In this document: one piece after another, positions 21,051 to 32,205 of the stretch
How the letters are laid out: the number at the start of each line of letters is the position of its first letter
Numbering within the stretch: position 1 is the stretch's first letter
From: Dendrolimus kikuchii
Taxonomy: Eukaryota; Arthropoda; Insecta; Lepidoptera; Lasiocampidae
Assembly: GCA_019925095.2 (NCBI GenBank)
Contig: CM034403.1
Location: 2,532,690 to 2,596,689, forward strand
Direction: 5' to 3'
DNA length: 64,000 bases
Notes under the pieces: generated by a model
Told to the model about the DNA's origin: nothing
Seen by the model: the letters and a program-made list of their open reading frames with translations, nothing else
The model's database searches: none
Made by a program: the position numbers and the translations under genes

Positions 21051-21414
21051 ATAATAATAATAATTAATAAGTGGCGTGGAGTGGCGAGTCATCGTCTGCC
21101 CATTTTTCCATGTTCCCTGAAGATTGCGATGGGCAGACGCCATAGTCCCCATATTACCAGACCCCCAGTACCACTAGCAATTCATCCCAATAGCCCGGTA
21201 CTTTTTGTCCTCATTTCCACAACAGTCCTACACTGGCCGGGGCTTGTCCTTGGGTGCATTACTATATGGTGTAGACAGGGATAATCGTCGGTCAGTGTCA
21301 CGCCACATTTAGATTAAATTTGTCAAAGGGCCTCTACGTGTTGGCCTTCCTATGGCCCCACGCAAGCCCTCCAAATGTCCGGGCCACTTTTATGGACCGT
21401 GGTCTCTAAAAATT

Positions 21415-21660
21415 ATAATAATAATAAATGGTAGACAAACACACATTGTATATCCCCAAATTAAGCAAGTTACGCTTGTGTTATGGGTAGTATACAACGT
21501 ACTACTACTCTGGGGCCGATCCCAGACACCCAGACCATAGTAAATAACGGCAAAAATACGTTTCGGAAATTTACTATACCAGGAATCGAACCCGGAGTCT
21601 CTGTGTTGTAGTGAAGTAGGCCGGCAAAGGCTTAGCCCGCTCAACCACAGAGGCCGTCAT
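21415..21660 (-). mobile_element. tRNA-derived SINE (SINE-S)
   Basis: Minus-strand A box TGGTTGAGCGGG (21636-21647) and B box GGTTCGATTCC (21582-21592). The tail is (ATT)n at the left edge. Confidence 0.85.
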
Positions 21661-21945
21661 CACCCTACGTCAAAAACCAACAATAAAATACTTTGTTACT
21701 TTAAAATTAATACAAATACCCCTGTAACAACTTGTACTGAATTATCTATTCAAATCCAATTCAATGGAGTAATTGCGGAGTATTACCACATTCTGTGAGC
21801 CACGTCACTGACATGAGGCAACAATTAACATTTTAGTTCGTGACCTATAAATATTTAATCTAGTACGTCTTGTCTCTGTAAAGTATATAACTGGCAAACA
21901 CAAGACTATAATGAAACAGAGAATCTCCTCAAAATTTTAATACAT

Positions 21946-22278
21946 ACATACATAACTTCACGCCAGTTCCCTTGCGGGGTAGGCCCGAACAACAGAGCGC
22001 CATTTAGGCTTATTCTTACACACCTCTCTTGCTTCTTTGACATTCATAACTCTTGTCATGCACACTCGTCTGTTCTTAAGGCTCCTGACATCACCCTCCG
22101 CTAGTACACGATCAATTTGATCATGGAAGGTGTGTCGTGGCCTTCCACGACTTCTGCATCCATCCACTTTTGAATTGTATATCTGTTTAGTCATTCTTTC
22201 ATCATGCATTCTTTCCACATGCCCGAACCACCGGAGCATTCCTTTCCTTACCTTCACCCCGACACTCTCTTTCAGAGA
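21946..22278 (-). mobile_element. RTE-TATG copy cut by the tandem duplication
   Basis: CATACATA tail, then an intact reverse frame from PARELA back to VKVRKGMLRWFGHVERMHDE. It is cut at CACTCTCTTTCAG, where the second duplication unit begins after a 20 bp junction. The same LINE insertion continues 5' for another ~470 bp in unit 2, so the cut is a duplication breakpoint rather than retrotranspositional truncation. Confidence 0.88.
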
Positions 22279-22298
22279 GTTAAGTTAGAGTTTCCATT

Positions 22299-23190
22299 TT
22301 GTTAATTAAATAATAATAATAATTAATAAGTGGCGTGGAGTGGCGAGTCATCGTCTGCCCATTTTTCCATGTTCCCTTCACATTGCGACGGGCAGACGCC
22401 ATAATCACAGACCCCCAGTACCACTAGCAATTCACCCCAATAGCCTGGTATTTTTTGTCCTCATTTCCACAATAGTCCTACACTGGCCGGGGCTTGTCCT
22501 TGGGTGCATTACTATATGGTGTAGACAGGGATAATCGCCGGTCAGTGTCACGCCACATTTAGATTAAATTTGTCAAAGGGCCTCTACGTGTTGGCCTTCC
22601 CATGGCCCCACGCAAGCCCTCCAAATTTCCGGGCCACTTTTATGGACCGTGGTCTCTAAAAATTATAATAATAATAAATGGTAGACAAACAAACATTGTA
22701 TATCCCCAAATTAAGCAAGTTACGCTTGTGTTATGGGTAGTATACTACGTACTACTACTCTGGGGCCGATCCCAGACACCCAGACCATAGTAAATAATGG
22801 CGAAAATACGTTTCGGAAATTTAATATACCGGGAATCGAGCCCGGAGTCTCTGTGTTGTAGTGAAGTAGGCCGGCAAAGGCTTAGCCCGCTCAACCACAG
22901 AGGCCATCATCACCCTACGTCAAAAACCAACAACAAAATACTTTGTTACTTTAAAATTAATACAACTACCCCTGTAACAACTTGTACTGAATTATCTATT
23001 CAAATCCAATTCAATGGAGTAATTGCGGAGTATTACCACATTCTGTGAGCCACGTCACTGACATGAGGCAACAATTAACATATTACTTCGTGACCTATAA
23101 ATATTTAATCTAGTACGTCTTGTCTCTGTAAAGTATATAACTGGCAAACACAAGACTATAATGAAACAGAGAATCTCCTCAAAATTTTAA
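22299..23190. repeat. Tandem duplication, unit 2
   Basis: Starts TTGTTAATTAAATAATAATA like unit 1 and carries the same three repeats in the same order. Small indels near 22375-22410 separate the two units. Confidence 0.9.
22665..22910 (-). mobile_element. tRNA-derived SINE (SINE-S), duplicate
   Basis: Copy of 21415-21660 in unit 2. The B box has one change (GGCTCGATTCC, 22832-22842). Confidence 0.85.
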
Positions 23191-23990
23191 TTCATACTTA
23201 CATAACTTCACGCCAGTTCCCTTGCGGGGTAGGCACGAACAACAAAGCGCCATTTAGGCTTATTCTTACACACCTCACTTGCTTCTTTGACATTCATAAC
23301 TATTGTCATGCACGCTCGTCTGTTCTTAAGGCTCCTGACATCACCTTCTGCTATCCTAGTACACGATCAATTTGATCATGGAAGGTGTGTCGTGGCCTTC
23401 CACGACTTCTGCATCCATCCACTTTTGCATTGTATACCTGTTTAGTAATTCTTTTATCATGCATTCTTTCCACATGCCCGAACCACCGGAGCATTCCTTT
23501 CCTTACCTTCACCCTGACACTCTCTTTCAGGCCAACTCTCTTTCTTACTTCGGTATTACGAACGCGGTCCGCGAGCGTCAACTCTGCAGATTTTGCGCAG
23601 TGCTCGCATCTCGACCGCGTTTACTTTATTTTCATGCTCTCTCTTCCATACCCAACTCTCGCTTCCATACGTGAGCGTAGGTACCAGCACCGCGTTGTGT
23701 ATGGCAAGCTGGGCCTTCTGGCTGAGGTTTTTAGCACCTAGAAGTTTACCTATTCACACTATTTCCCAAATTCACTCTTCTTTCTATATTAGCGGTGTAC
23801 ATTCCATCCCTGCTAAAAGCACATCCAAGATATACAAACTCATTCACTTGCTCCAGCATAACATCATCGACCATTATTACCCTTGCATTCGTTCTGGTTT
23901 CTTCTCTTTCAAACACCATAACCTTTGTTTTCTTCGCATTCAAATGTAAGCCTCTCGCCTGACAGTCATCTTTCATCATTGTGACTAGTG
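23189..23990 (-). mobile_element. 5'-truncated RTE-TATG copy, 0.8 kb, 10 bp TSD
   Basis: Flanked by TCAAAATTTT at 23179-23188 and 23991-24000. The minus strand encodes the end of the RT (TLVTMMKDDCQARGLHLNAK, KTKVMVFEREETRTNARVI), then EQVNEFVYLGCAFSRDGMYT, and the usual C-terminal end. Small frameshifts lie near 23580 and 23740, and the tail is eroded (CATACTTACATA). It keeps the VMVFEREE reading lost by a 4 bp insertion in the full-length copy. Confidence 0.92.
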
Positions 23991-24000
23991 TCAAAATTTT

Positions 24001-24154
24001 GATATAAGTAATAATTATATGAATACATAAACACACACACATGCATGCATACGTACGCATGCAAGCACCTAGATACGCACACAAATACAGATATACACAC
24101 ACAAGGCAATCATAATTATGTATAAATCAATGAGGTTTCATGGACTATGTACCA
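24001..24154. repeat. CA/TA/CATG-rich simple sequence
   Basis: Irregular ACACACACATGCATGCATAC-type low-complexity DNA. No gene. Confidence 0.7.
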
Positions 24155-24615
24155 TAGAGAAGGTATCCGTAACTAGCTTATTTGAACTCGTTATGGTCCA
24201 TGGACAATAACTCGCTTATTCTGCGCCGGGTTGTTTTCGATACTTAACGTGTTAGAGTGAAAAGTAATTATTAAAAAGATGCCTTCATGTGTACTAAGGT
24301 ACTGTTTAAACCACACAAGAAACTCAAAGTCATGGCGTAACATTTTCACCGGTAAGTTTGTTGTATTCTCGATAAAACATCTAATTTTAATTGAATTTTA
24401 TCCATTTTAACTCGCTTTGATGCGTCATCGCTGCAGCCATGTTCGGGTGAATTTAAATTGTACTCTCTAAGCGATCTAGCGCTGCTTGTTTTAATAGTTT
24501 GCTTAGACGGCATAACTAGTGTTTCAGCGTTGCAGCAAATACATGAGTCGGTCCATGGCCGCCGCCCCCCTCCCCCGCTTTCATCAACTTCGAACATTTT
24601 TGTTTTGAATAGCTA
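24155..24615. repeat. Unclassified ~460 bp repeat, copy 1
   Basis: Matches 36375-37330 once a BovB LINE fragment is removed from that copy. Shared blocks: CGTAACTAGCTTATTTG, GTTATGGTCCATGGACAA, TGCCTTCATGTGTACTAAGG, GCAGCAAATACATGAGTC, GTTTTGAATAGCT. The ends (TAGCTTATTTG.. and ..CAAAACTATTCGA in complement) are weakly inverted, so a DNA transposon remnant is possible. Non-coding. Confidence 0.7.
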
Positions 24616-25577
24616 GGTACTTTAGTATGTAGTACGTATAACTCAATGATATCAATACAAAAACTTATGACCATTGGAAGAGCATCTAATTTACTACAGA
24701 TTACTACCCAGTTGTAGGTGTCAAAGCCCTTCCATATTTTTTTATTTTTTTATTATTAACAACTCTACGGACTCGAGTTCCGTACCCTTTTTTGCAATAT
24801 ATTTCTAGATTTAATTTAACACGCTTATTAGTTATTTTGGTTCTTGTGTGCGACATTAATTTATTGATTTTTGTGTTGAGGTGTATGTATCTTACGAATA
24901 ACTTATTATATTAATTTATTCTAGTTTAAATACTAAACTTATACTAATGTAGAGTGTATGTGTTACATGCTGGTGTTGTGAGGAAATGCATGTGCAGTGT
25001 GGGCCTTATATCTATATTTATATATAGCCCTTCCATTTTAGTTATAGTGCATGTACGACTGTTTTTTTTTATATATTCTGTTACTTTTTGTTCTTTACTG
25101 GATAAATAAATATTAAAAAAAAAACGTGTGCGTCTCGGGGCGCCCGACAGCAGTGATATCTTAAACTAATCTACGTTGAACTATTTAATATTGAACTTGT
25201 TTAACTTGAGAAAAACTTAGGTTATTACTTAATTTTTATGCATATAAATCTGATAATGTAAGGAACGGTTATTTATTAATAAAATATTTTATATTCTTAG
25301 TTACAATTCTTGAACATGTACAATTAGAATTTTGTGTATGTACATTATTAGTATAATTATGTAATCTAATTACCGAAATGCGGCTAGCGCTGTGAATTAG
25401 AGTGAGGGAGAAGGAGCCTGCCTACCGCTGCCGTATGCGTGATAGAAAGGGAAGCCAGACAGAATAGCGCCGTAACGCGTTACGTAACGAAGCGGTTTAC
25501 CCTCCCATAAGAAGTTATCACTTCAAAAATGATCTTCCCAGAATGGAATGATTTGGGGAATCAAGTTTTTTTTAATG
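24616..25577. other. Spacer containing a probable LINE 3' UTR
   Basis: The stretch ending GGATAAATAAATATTAAAAAAAAAA at 25098-25122 has a polyadenylation signal and A-tail and may be the 3' end of a retroposed transcript of unknown length. 25380-25500 is GC-richer. No open frame with recognisable motifs. Confidence 0.45.
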
Positions 25578-25884
25578 CTTTTTTATTGCAGGAGTTCCGC
25601 AGACAGGCAGACGGCCCACTTGATGGATAGCGGTTACCATCGCCTATTGACATTCACAACACCAAAGGTGCTACAACGCTGCTGCTGTCTTAGGAGAGAG
25701 ACTGGTACCTGATCACTAATGCTGAAACACAACTCAAGGTTGTTAAGGCGACATACTTTAGGCTAGGGGTGGTAACCATCCAGTCGGGCAAATGCCCTAC
25801 CACCTGGCTGAGGGTTGTTTTGTCGCCTCTTACGACAGGCCGCCCGGCCGCAGGAAATTGTATTCTTTCTCCGTTCCTGCACGG
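25578..25884 (-). mobile_element. SINE-A, full length
   Basis: TTTTTTATTGCAGGAG at left to CCGTTCCTGCACGG at right. Moderately diverged. Confidence 0.9.
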
Positions 25885-26253
25885 ATAATAAGGTGTTAAA
25901 ATAGTCACATTTACAGATTCGTTCATCGAATATAACAAGTGTTACGTCGTGAATTATGAATGGAATAGAATAATCGTTTATTACTATAAATGTATGTGTA
26001 CATAGGTGTTTTTTTGTGGTAATTGTCTCAATACATTTTGCCTTATTAGGCGTGCAATTTTCACATCTTATAATTAAATCTAAATTGAAACTAATAACAT
26101 TACAATAATTATTGAAAAAATTAATATAATAATTAAATAAATTAGATTATATTAAATGTCAAGTAATCATTAGAAATTATCAATTATATAATCCTCGATT
26201 TTATAGTAGCATTTAATTATCAAAATAAATTTTTAGGTGTCCTTTAAATCTCA
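25885..26253. other. AT-rich spacer
   Basis: No coding signal. The ATCGTTTATTAC block near 25973 resembles LINE 3' ends but is too short to assign. Confidence 0.35.
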
Positions 26254-26651
26254 TCTAATATATAAAATTCTCGTGTCACAGTGTTAGTTACCATACTCCT
26301 CCGAAACGGTTTGACCGATTCTCATGAAATTTTGTGTGCATACTGGGTAGGTCTGAGAATCGGACGACATCTATTTTTCACCCCCCTAAATGTTAAGGGT
26401 AGTGCACCCCTATTTTTTTTTTTTTTAATTTCTTTTTTAGGATACAGAATTAAAAAATACATACAACCCTAAATTTTCACCCCTCTACGATCAATCCCTA
26501 TTTTTTAATAGCGATATAGGTACTTTAATAATTTTCTACTCTGTTCAAGTTGATTCGAGTTTAGATTAACACTTGAACCCGATAGATGACGCTGTAATCA
26601 GATTTTAAATTTTTATTTTTAAAAGGCAGGACAACGTCTGACGGGTCGTCG

Positions 26652-27098
26652 TCAGCCATTTGCAGTCCACTGCTGGACGTAGGCCTCCCCAAGACGGCGC
26701 CACTCATCCCTGTCCTCCGATTTCCTCAGGCAGCACCTGCCGGCGACTTTGCATAGGTCGTCGGCCCATCGGGCTGGAGGGCGTCCGACACTACGTTTAC
26801 CGAGACGCGGTCTCCACTCCAGGACTCGTTTGCTCCATCGGCCATCGGTCCTGCGGCAGATGTGACCGGCCCACTGCCACTTCAACTTGCTAATTTTGCG
26901 AGCTATGTCGGTTACCTTGGTTCTCTTACGGATATCCTCATTTCTAATTTTATCCATAAGAGAAACACCCAACATAGCTCGCTCCATAGCCCGTTGAGCG
27001 ACTTGGAACTTGTGGACCAATCCTGCCGTAAGTGTCCATGTCTCGGCCCCGTAGGTCAGGACGGGGAGGACGCACTGCTCTAAGACTTTTGTCTTCAA
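26652..27098 (-). pseudogene. BovB-type LINE: post-RT C-terminal region
   Basis: Encodes KTKVLEQCVLPVLTYGAETW, QRAMERAMLGVSLMDKIRNE, KWQWAGHICRRTDGRWSKRV, GRPPARWADDLCKVAGRCC, ending QQWTANG. This is the thumb/C-terminal part of the RTE polyprotein, after a frame change near 27100-27150. The function of this end is not well defined in the family. Confidence 0.9.
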
Positions 27099-27149
27099 GC
27101 ATTGCGGAATGGTCGACGAGAAGACTTGACGAAGTTTACCGAATGCTGC

Positions 27150-28508
27150 TCAGCCCAACTGAATCCTCCTATTGGCTTCCCCCTCGAAGTTGTGCCTGCC
27201 GACCTGTATGTTCTGTCCAAGGTAGACATATTCCTGCACAGCTTTTAGAGGGACGCCATCGACGTTTACCGGTCTCGGCATGACGTGTTCATTGAACATG
27301 ACTTTCGTCTTATCCAAATTCATGCCGAGACCGACCCGTCGGGAAGATTCATTTAAACTGCCCAACATTTCGGCAAGTTCCTCCAAAGTCTCTGCAAAGA
27401 CCACGATATCGTCGGCGAAACGGAGGTAAGAGATGCGCTCGCCGTTGATGTTAATGCCCCGTCCAGCCCAGTCCAGAGTTTTGAAGACATCCTCCATCGC
27501 GTTTGTGAACAGTTTCGGGGAAATCACATCCCCCTGTCTCACCCCGCGATGTAGGGGTATAGGCTTCGCCCTCCGGTCCTGTATCTGGACGGTCATCGTT
27601 GCGGCGTCATACAGGCATCTCAGCACCTCAATGTATCGCCAATCAATACGACATCTTTGCAAAGACTCCAGAACAGCCCAAGTTTCGATGGAGTCGAAGG
27701 CTTTCTCGTAGTCCACGAATGCCATACACATCGGCTGATTATACTCTTCGGTCTTTTGTATAATCTGCCGAACAGTATGGATGTGATCTACGGTGCTGTA
27801 ACCTTTTCGAAACCTGGCCTGCTTCGGTGGTTGGAACTCATCAAGTCTTCTGGCGAGACGATTCGTGACGACCCTCGAAAACAACTTATAGACGTGGCTC
27901 AAGAGTGAGATTGGCCTATAGTTTTTCAAGAGAGTGTTATCACCCTTCTTGAAAAACAAGACCACCACACTCCCGCTCCACGCCTTCGGCACAGTGCCCC
28001 GGTGGATAACGGAATTGAAGAGCTTAGCCAAGGCATTGAGGATTGGCATTCCTCCTGCCTTAAGGAGCTCAGTTGTAATTCCGTCATCCCGCGGAGCCTT
28101 GCCATTTTTAAGTTGCCCGAGAGCCGCACTAATCTCATCCACGTCGACCTCCGGGATGTCCTCCGTATAATGGCGCGTGAGTGGCGCACGTGGATCTTCG
28201 TTGCTTTGCGTCGCAGGCTTCTTCGCCCGCGAAGAATACAGTAGCCCGTAGAACTTTTCTACCTCCGTCAGGATCTCAGAGCGAGACGTAAGCACACTGT
28301 CATCCGCTGTCCTCAGCTTTGCAATGTGGCTCCTCCCCAAGCTTCCTGAGAAAACTTTGGACCCCCTGTTCTGCTCTATAGCCGCCTCAATGGCACGCGT
28401 ATTAGAGCAGCGGAGGTCCCGCCTAACAAGTTTTCTTATTTTCTTGGAGAGGGCCCGATGCTCTGGCGAGGCAAACAAAGCGGGTGGCATTTCACGTCTC
28501 GTCTTCAT
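27150..28508 (-). pseudogene. BovB-type LINE: reverse transcriptase domain
   Basis: A 452-residue open stretch. Fingers LKNGKAPRDDGI (~133-144) and NYRPISLL (196-203); motif A FVDYEKAFD (264-272) with the catalytic Asp; GVRQGDVISPKLF (322-334); motif C FADD (364-367); motif D GLGMNLDKTKVM (393-404). It makes cDNA during target-primed reverse transcription. The RT is undamaged within this frame, but it is out of frame with the endonuclease upstream and the C-terminus downstream. Confidence 0.92.
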
Positions 28509-28532
28509 GAAATCCAGAGTTTCGGTAGAAAG

Positions 28533-29648
28533 TTAGGACCGTCTGTTTCTTCGTACAGGCGGAAAATGCCTACGACCCAAATCCTGCAACGTCTTCACCA
28601 CGTTGTCGGTTATCTCGTCAACATCGCCTGTGGTTTCCAGCGATTCGAACCGATTGCGAAGTTCCAGCTGGGACTGTTCGGACTCGTGGATCATTTGGGG
28701 CGGCGTGGGTCGGAGAGTAGATTTCACCAGGCGGAGTCTTTCAGCCTTAAAAGTGATATTTAGAGTGCCTCGTACAAGTCGGTGGTCGCTACCGGTATTG
28801 AACCTGTTGACCACTGAGACATCTCTAAATATATGCTTCTTATGAAATCTATCTCGTTCCTCGTCACAGTATCGGGGCTCTGCCAGGTCCATCTCCTCTG
28901 GGGCTTCTTCTTGTAGAAGGAATTCATCAAGAAGAGCCCCTGCATTTCTAGGAAGTTGACCAGCATTTGCCCCCTGTGATTTCGGCGCCCCAATCCATAG
29001 GGTCCGATTATCGGTTCGTCGCATTTTTGTACTCCCACTTTGGCGTTGAAGTCCCCCATAACAACGTTGTAGTGTGCGGAGGTTGTGCCATGTATGGCTT
29101 TAGTAATGTCGTCATATATGGCCTCAACCTCTTTGTCAGAGTGTGCCGAGGTCGGCGCATATACCTGTACAACCTTCAGGGAATACCTGTTGGTGAGTTT
29201 GAGTACTAGGCACGCTACCCTGTTCGACACACTGTTGACTTCCATAACGTTGTTAACGAGGGTCTTGTTCACGAGAAAACCGACACCACCCTGGGAGGCC
29301 CTGTTACCTTCCCGGAAGTAGAGTAAGTGACCAGACTCTAGGGTTATCGTATCCTCACCCTCTTCGGACTTCTGATAACCCTAGAATGTGCCAGTTAATT
29401 TGACTTAGCTCTACTTCCAGTTCTGTGAGGTGACTGTCCAGCCTAATCGTTCGTCCGTTATACGTCGCCAAGGTCAATGTTGTGAGTTGGCAGCCTCCCG
29501 TAACCCGGAGACTGTTAGCACCCTCCACCCCGCCGTTACCGCGACCTCTGCCGTAGTCGGGAATAGCGGGGTCACCGGGAACTGAGGGCCGTTTTCTGTG
29601 GTGCTTTTTCATTTGGGGGTTAAATGCCATAGTTACCACGCTTGGCAA
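28533..29648 (-). pseudogene. BovB-type LINE: endonuclease region, frameshifted
   Basis: Three consecutive minus-strand frames make up an EEP-type (APE-like) endonuclease that nicks target DNA. 29355-29648 holds the N-terminus (LATYNGRTIRLDSHLTELEV, INWHILGLSEVRRG). 28760-29272 holds VVQVYAPTSAHSDKEVEAIY, the catalytic MGDFNAKVG motif and the WTWQSPD..RNEIDFI motif. 28533-29024 shifts frame and holds SDHRLVRG. The key Glu (SEVR), GDFN and SDH motifs survive, split across frames. Confidence 0.88.
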
Positions 29649-29866
29649 CTATGGCAATGACCCGGCGTCTGCCGGGTACAACTTGTAATAATATAGATTT
29701 TTTCTTCTTTATATTGTCAGGTAATTTATTGTATAATACTGGTGCCATACATATGTAATGTAATACTTGTTTTTTTACGTAACGTTACTATTATAAACGT
29801 CAACACCTACCAGTATATTGGCTAATGTCAATTTTCCAGCGATTTGCTCAGATTAACACTACTATT

Positions 29867-30163
29867 GTCGTTCGGGCATGTGGAAAGAATGCATGATGAA
29901 AGAATAACTAAACAGATATACAATGCAAAAATGGATGGACGCAGAAGTCGTGGAAGGCCACGACACACCCTCAATGATCAAATTGATCGTGTACTAGCAG
30001 AAGGTAATGTCAGGAGCCTTAAGAACAGACGAGCGTGCATGACAAGAGTTATGAATGTCAAAGAAGCAAGTGAGGTGTGTAAGAATAAGCCTAAATGGCG
30101 CTCTGTCGTTCGTGCCTACCCCGCAAGGGAACTGGCGTGAAGTTATGTATGTATGTATGTATC
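29867..30163 (+). mobile_element. 5'-truncated RTE-TATG copy with 13 bp TSD
   Basis: 297 bp, TCGTTCGGGCATGTGGAAAG to the TATGTATGTATGTATC tail. Flanked by TAACACTACTATT at 29854-29866 and 30164-30176. The coding end is open to PARELA with a few substitutions (KMDGRRSRGRPRHTLNDQ). Confidence 0.95.
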
Positions 30164-30425
30164 TAACACTACTATTACATCTTCGCTTACATAACTGACA
30201 AACTGGCCTACTTTTCTTCGAAATGAAGTTAGGGAAATTCATTTGCCCCATTGCTAGGATATGACATAGGGGTAGTGTGGGGGATTTGCCTGTTATTTGC
30301 CGGCCGTGGCTTGGCAATAGCGTTTCTTTATTGCCGTGCTAGTGCCACCCCAATGTGGCGAGTCCGAATTTCCCCCCCAACTGTTAGTCCTAAATCAGAT
30401 ATTCCCTTGTAAAAAAGGGCACATA

Positions 30426-30743
30426 TCTATACTAATATATAATGCTGAAGAGTTTGTTTGTTTGAACGCACTAATCTCAGGAACTACTGGTCTGATTTGA
30501 AAAACTCTTTCAGTGTTAAATAGCCCATTTATCGAGGAAGGCTATAGGCTATATATCATCACGCCAAGACCAGGAGAGGAGTACCAATTAAAAATGTTGC
30601 AAAATGTGCGCTGCGTAAACGGTTAAAGTTTCGCAAAAAATCATATGTGACAGAATTGCTTCCCTTTAAAAATTCTAAAAAAAAGTCCGCGGCAAGCCTA
30701 AAGTAACTGTTCCACGCGGACGAAGTCGCGGGCAAAAGCTAGT
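30426..30743 (+). mobile_element. Helitron-like element, ~320 bp
   Basis: Starts TCTATACTAATATATAATGC, carries CTCAGGAACTACTGGTCTGA, and ends GACGAAGTCGCGGGCAAAAG plus CTAGT. Non-coding. Confidence 0.78.
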
Positions 30744-31127
30744 ATAAGATAAATTTTAAATCAGACATAATAATTGAGTTGCTTTCCCTTGTATAGTAAA
30801 TCCGTGCCAGGAACTACTACTAAATAGTGTTGCCAAGTGTTAAACGTGTGATTATACGCACGGAACACTGTGTTAGGGGGTCGTGTGATACGGTCACCAT
30901 GGTAACAAGACATAAACACTGTGACGCGTAACTGGGAAACGGTGTAATTATTACAGAATTACAGAAGAACAGTGTAGCGAGTTTTCTTCTGTAATCTTTA
31001 GGTAACGCTGGTAGATTTCGAAATAAAGAATTTATTAGTCTCCAGTAATAAACTAAAGAAGTACAATAGTGCTTAATTCAACATTATGCGACAGTCATTA
31101 CTTCGCGTCAGTTAGTTTCAAAATCTG
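30744..31127. other. Unrecognised spacer
   Basis: No gene. AGAATTACAGAAGAACAGTG and its near-complement CTTCTGTAATC (30950-30998) form a small imperfect hairpin. Confidence 0.4.
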
Positions 31128-31170
31128 TACATACATACATACATAACTTCACGCCAGTTCCCTTGCGGGC
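31128..31170 (-). mobile_element. Minimal RTE-TATG tail fragment
   Basis: (CATA)n then CTTCACGCCAGTTCCCTTGC: only the last ~8 codons plus the tail remain. Confidence 0.75.
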
Positions 31171-31707
31171 AGGCATTGTGGGGCAATGCCCTACCTTGAG
31201 ATCACAATGCTCTCCTTAAAAATACCAAAAACTAAGATAAATTATTATAATTAAATTGTTTGTTCATAGTTTGAGATAAAACAAAATATAGCGATAGGTA
31301 TCTAAACTTTTCCGAACATATCACAGTTTGTGACATTCATTTCATATTATAATCATTCTTTGTTCTGTGTATAGATGGCATTTGAAGCGCCATCACATGA
31401 AGCGCCATCACATGAAGCGATGGGTCTATTCAATTATAATATCTGTGATGAAGAGGAGATTCCCCGTACCATAGATTGCAATATAGGCTATATACGTCGC
31501 TATTTCTGCAAATAAGTCTTTCTTTCTATATGCCCGCGGCTTCGTCCACGCTTGACTTGAAAATCCCGCGGGATTCCCGGGACAAAAAGTATCGCAGCAT
31601 TTAAAAAATAACGTAACGTAATGTTTTAGTGGAAACTGTCAGAATAAGATATGCTCACAACAATCTATATTATATATATATTTTTTGACTTACTTTTAAT
31701 TTTATTA
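31171..31707. other. Spacer with a Helitron 3' scrap
   Basis: TGCCCGCGGCTTCGTCCACG at 31531-31550 is the reverse complement of a Helitron 3' end. A 16 bp direct repeat (GAAGCGCCATCACATG) is present twice at 31386-31417. Nothing else recognised. Confidence 0.45.
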
Positions 31708-32054
31708 CATACATACATACATAACTTCACGCCAGTTCCCTTGCGGGGTAGGCACGTACAACAGAGCGCCATTCAGGCTTATTCTTACACACCTCGCTTG
31801 CCTCTTTGACATTCATAACTCTTGTCATGCAAGCTCGTCTGTTCTTAAGGCTCCTGACATCACCTTCTGCTAGTACACGATCAATTTGATCATGGAAGGT
31901 GTGTCGTGGCCTTCCACGACTTCTGCATCCATCCACTTTTGCATTGTATATCTGTTTAGTCATTCTTTCATCGTGCATTCTTTCCACATGCCCGAACCAC
32001 CGGAGCATTCCTTTCCTTGCCTTCACCCCGACACTCTCTTTCAGACCAACTCTC
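31708..32054 (-). mobile_element. 5'-truncated RTE-TATG copy with 13 bp TSD
   Basis: 347 bp, CATACATA tail to the RVGLKESVGVKARKGMLRWF region. Flanked by TTTAATTTTATTA at 31695-31707 and 32055-32067. Open throughout. Confidence 0.94.
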
Positions 32055-32082
32055 TTTAATTTTATTAAACATCGATAATACA

Positions 32083-32205
32083 TTGCACAGCGGTGTACAT
32101 AGAATAGGAAGTAGATTTAAATGTTGACTTTCATGCATGACCTTCAAAAAGTGTTCTCCAGTGGAACTTATTTTGAATAAAATAAATTGCATGTTTTTTT
32201 TTTAA
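32083..32205 (-). repeat. Dispersed repeat shared with 63885-64000
   Basis: Reverse complement of TAAGTTCCACTGGAGAACAC, TTTTTGAAGGTCAT and CCTATTCTATGTACACCGC. Non-coding and partial. The adjoining CCGCTTCGCAA motif is also seen at 54241-54251. Confidence 0.65.

Larger units (their letters stand above)
21040..22278. repeat. Tandem duplication, unit 1
   Basis: From TGTTAATTAA (21041) to the broken RTE-TATG end at 22278. The unit holds a ~360 bp unidentified repeat (21055-21415), a tRNA-type SINE (21415-21660), a further AT-rich repeat (21665-21895) and a partial RTE-TATG copy. It recurs from 22299 with an offset of 1250-1259 bp and only small differences. Confidence 0.9.
26647..29665 (-). mobile_element. 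BovB-type RTE LINE, near full length
   Basis: About 3.0 kb on the minus strand with endonuclease, reverse transcriptase and C-terminal regions in canonical order. Flanked by CGTCTGACGGGT (26635-26646) and CGTCTGCCGGGT (29666-29677), a probable 12 bp TSD with one mismatch. At its 5' end TGCCATAGTTGCCA and TGGTAACTATGGCA form a hairpin. The 3' end is GGACTGCAAATGGCTGACGA. RTE elements of this length are usually complete. Frame breaks make this copy inactive. Confidence 0.9.
26254..29685 (+). mobile_element. Helitron-like element split by a BovB LINE
   Basis: The left part (26254-26646) opens TCTAATATATAAAATTCTCG, with the GAAACGGTTTGACCGATTCT block, and reaches AGGACAACGTCTGACGGGTC. The expected CAGCTAGT end is absent there. 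A diverged equivalent, CGTCTGCCGGGTACAACTTGT, is found at 29666-29685 after the LINE. The intervening ~3.0 kb is foreign. Right-end assignment rests on a short match. Confidence 0.6.
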
